From: Bacillota bacterium
Lineage (GTDB): Bacteria > Bacillota > Sulfobacillia > JAJZYS01 > JAJYTV01
Direction of reading: 5' to 3'
NCBI GenBank assembly: GCA_021810725.1
Contig: JAJZIE010000131.1
Coordinates: forward strand, 1-6,832
DNA: 6,832 bases
A model generated the notes under the pieces. That model did no database searches, was not told the origin of the DNA, and worked only from the letters and a program-made list of their open reading frames with translations. Positions 5,777 to 6,832 of the stretch are shown here, in pieces (the first letter of the stretch is position 1; each line of letters starts with the position of its first letter). Position numbers and translations under genes: made by a program.

Positions 5777-5824
5777 GCGGACACTCCTACGCTTCAGCTG
5801 AACCGAGCTGAAAGGAGTGTCCGC
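5777..5824 (+). promoter_or_regulatory. Nested perfect inverted repeats: leader hairpin burying the pstS ribosome binding site
   Basis: Outer arms GCGGACACTCCT (5777-5788) and AGGAGTGTCCGC (5813-5824) are perfectly complementary over 12 bp. Inside them TTCAGCT (5793-5799) and AGCTGAA (5806-5812) pair perfectly over 7 bp around the 6-nt loop GAACCG. Only the 4 nt ACGC (5789-5792) are unpaired, as a one-sided bulge. The 3' arm ends exactly at the pstS ATG and contains its Shine-Dalgarno AGGAG (5813-5817), paired with CTCCT (5784-5788). If transcribed, the ribosome site would be masked. There is no U-run after it, so it is not a standard terminator. A translational switch or a DNA operator are the likely readings (inference). 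Confidence 0.7.
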
Positions 5825-6832
5825 ATGTTCCTCGGCAGGAGGTTCTGGGCCGGCGCCAGCCTCGCTCTCGTGGCCACCATCGGCCTGGCCGGCTCCGCGG
5901 CCGCGGGTTCGCTGCAGATCACGGAGACCGGTTCTTCCCTGCTCTTCCCGCTCTTTCAGGAGTGGGCGCCGGTGTATCAGCGCGCGACCGGGGTCGAGAT
6001 CACGCCGCAGTCGACCGGGTCGGGCACAGGGATCTCGGATGCCGAAAACGCCACGGTGAACATCGGCGCCTCGGACGCCTACGTCTCCACCGCCCTCGAG
6101 GCGCAGCACCCGAACCTCCTCAACATCCCGCTGGCCGTCTCCGCGCAGCAGATCATGTACAACCTGCCCGGACTCAACAAGAAGCACGTGCGCCTGAACG
6201 GCCCGGTCCTCGCGGGCATCTACGACGGCCAGATCAAGAACTGGGACGCGCCGCAGATCCGGCGGCTCAACCCCGGCCTCAGGCTGCCCAACCTGCCCGT
6301 GGTGCCGATCCACCGTGCCGACGGCTCCGGCGACACCTTCCTCTTCACGCAATATCTCAGCTTCACGACGCCTGGTTGGAGCCACGGGCCCGGCTTCGGC
6401 ACCTCGATCAGCTGGCCGACCGTCCCGGGCAGCGTCAGCGCGACGGGCAACCAGGGCATGGTCCAGGAGCTCACCGGGTACCCGGGCGGCGTGGCCTACG
6501 TCGGCATCTCCTGGCTCACGCCGGCGCTCAAGGCCGGTCTCGGCGAGGCGATGGTCGAAAACAGGGCCGGGCAGTTCCTGCTGCCGACGGCCAAGACGAT
6601 TGGTGCCGCCGTCGCCGTGATGGCCAAGCACACGCCCAAGACCGAGCGCATCTCGCTGATCTTCTCGCCGGGCAGGAACTCCTACCCGATCATCAACTAC
6701 GAGTACGCGATCGTCCCGAGGACGCAGCCGAACGCGCAGGACGCAGCCGCCGTCAAGAAGTTCCTGCTCTGGGCGGCCAATCCGCAGCAGGGCAACGCGG
6801 CGAAGTTCCTCACGCGGGTCCACTTCCTGCCG
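5825..6832 (+). CDS. pstS: Periplasmic phosphate-binding protein PstS (3' end outside the window)
   Basis: 336 codons are open to the window edge. This is the substrate-binding component of the PstSCAB high-affinity phosphate ABC importer. A Sec signal peptide covers residues 1-28 (core WAGASLALVATIGLAGSAAA). No lipobox Cys is present, so it should be a soluble periplasmic form. Phosphate-binding loops: TGSSLLFP (35-42), STGSGTG (63-69), NIGASDAY (D84) and HRADGSGDTFLF (R164, S168, D170). ETGSSLLFPLF, SAQQIMYNLPG, SGDTFLFTQYLS, NYEYAIV and VHFLP closely track Mycobacterium tuberculosis PstS1 as I recall it, including Asp where E. coli PstS has Thr141. By that comparison only some 15-25 residues are missing. 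The ATG at 5825 is preceded by AGGAG inside a large hairpin. pstC, pstA and pstB would be expected downstream. Phosphate-starvation control is expected from the family, but no clear Pho box is seen. Confidence 0.95.
   Translation, partial: MFLGRRFWAGASLALVATIGLAGSAAAGSLQITETGSSLLFPLFQEWAPVYQRATGVEITPQSTGSGTGISDAENATVNIGASDAYVSTALEAQHPNLLNIPLAVSAQQIMYNLPGLNKKHVRLNGPVLAGIYDGQIKNWDAPQIRRLNPGLRLPNLPVVPIHRADGSGDTFLFTQYLSFTTPGWSHGPGFGTSISWPTVPGSVSATGNQGMVQELTGYPGGVAYVGISWLTPALKAGLGEAMVENRAGQFLLPTAKTIGAAVAVMAKHTPKTERISLIFSPGRNSYPIINYEYAIVPRTQPNAQDAAAVKKFLLWAANPQQGNAAKFLTRVHFLP

Noticed and set aside
5777..5824. Hairpin before pstS as a Rho-independent terminator of the metallo-hydrolase gene
   Set aside because: No T-run follows the 3' arm; that arm carries the pstS ribosome binding site and abuts its ATG.
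5735..6823. Long minus-strand open frame of 362 codons opposite pstS
   Set aside because: It is a shadow of a well-supported gene in high-GC DNA: Arg/Gly/Asp/Val-rich, with no recognisable motif.
1..6832. tRNA, rRNA, CRISPR array, insertion sequence or prophage features
   Set aside because: Reading both strands showed no regularly spaced repeats, transposase or integrase motifs, or tRNA-like cloverleaf.

Overview
This 6.8 kb window is high-GC bacterial chromosome, roughly two thirds G+C by eye and strongly G/C-ending in codon third positions. It carries seven clear protein genes plus the start of an eighth. There are no RNA genes, mobile elements, CRISPR arrays or gene-free stretches over 300 bases. 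Four of the eight genes start with TTG or GTG: three TTG and one GTG. All four have a ribosome binding site in front. This, with the gene set (ECF sigma with zinc-finger anti-sigma, mccA-like cysteine gene, mycobacterial-type PstS), fits a high-GC soil or sediment bacterium. Rokubacteria/Methylomirabilota or a similar lineage is a guess; the sequence does not settle the phylum.

Left part (1-2724, minus strand). Reading leftwards: a two-domain GNAT acetyltransferase (1942-2724), an ECF sigma factor (1312-1845) with an ECF-like promoter just upstream, its overlapping membrane-anchored zinc-finger anti-sigma factor (225-1328), and the N-terminus of an exported Ala/Pro-rich protein (1-186) that runs off the window. 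Sigma, anti-sigma and exported protein look like one autoregulated envelope-stress-type operon. The exported gene carries a 13-base G:C homopolymer just after its signal peptide.

Middle (2725-4948). A Cys/Met-metabolism PLP enzyme of the cystathionine gamma-synthase/lyase family (+, 2892-4049) converges on, and overlaps by 7 bp, a cysteine synthase/cystathionine beta-synthase family gene (-, 4043-4948) that most resembles the MccA type. Together they could perform reverse transsulfuration (homocysteine to cystathionine to cysteine). However, the gamma-family enzyme has Gln in place of the usual PLP-stacking Tyr, so its exact reaction is open.

Right part (5070-6832, plus strand). A UlaG-like metallo-beta-lactamase-fold hydrolase is followed by pstS, a periplasmic phosphate-binding protein very like mycobacterial PstS1 but with no lipobox; it is cut off by the window edge. 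The pstS leader contains two nested, perfect inverted repeats (12 bp and 7 bp) that end at the ATG and bury the Shine-Dalgarno sequence in a stem. This is the most striking unexplained structure in the window. Otherwise the window looks like ordinary core and accessory metabolism, and I see no evidence for a wholly new multi-gene system.
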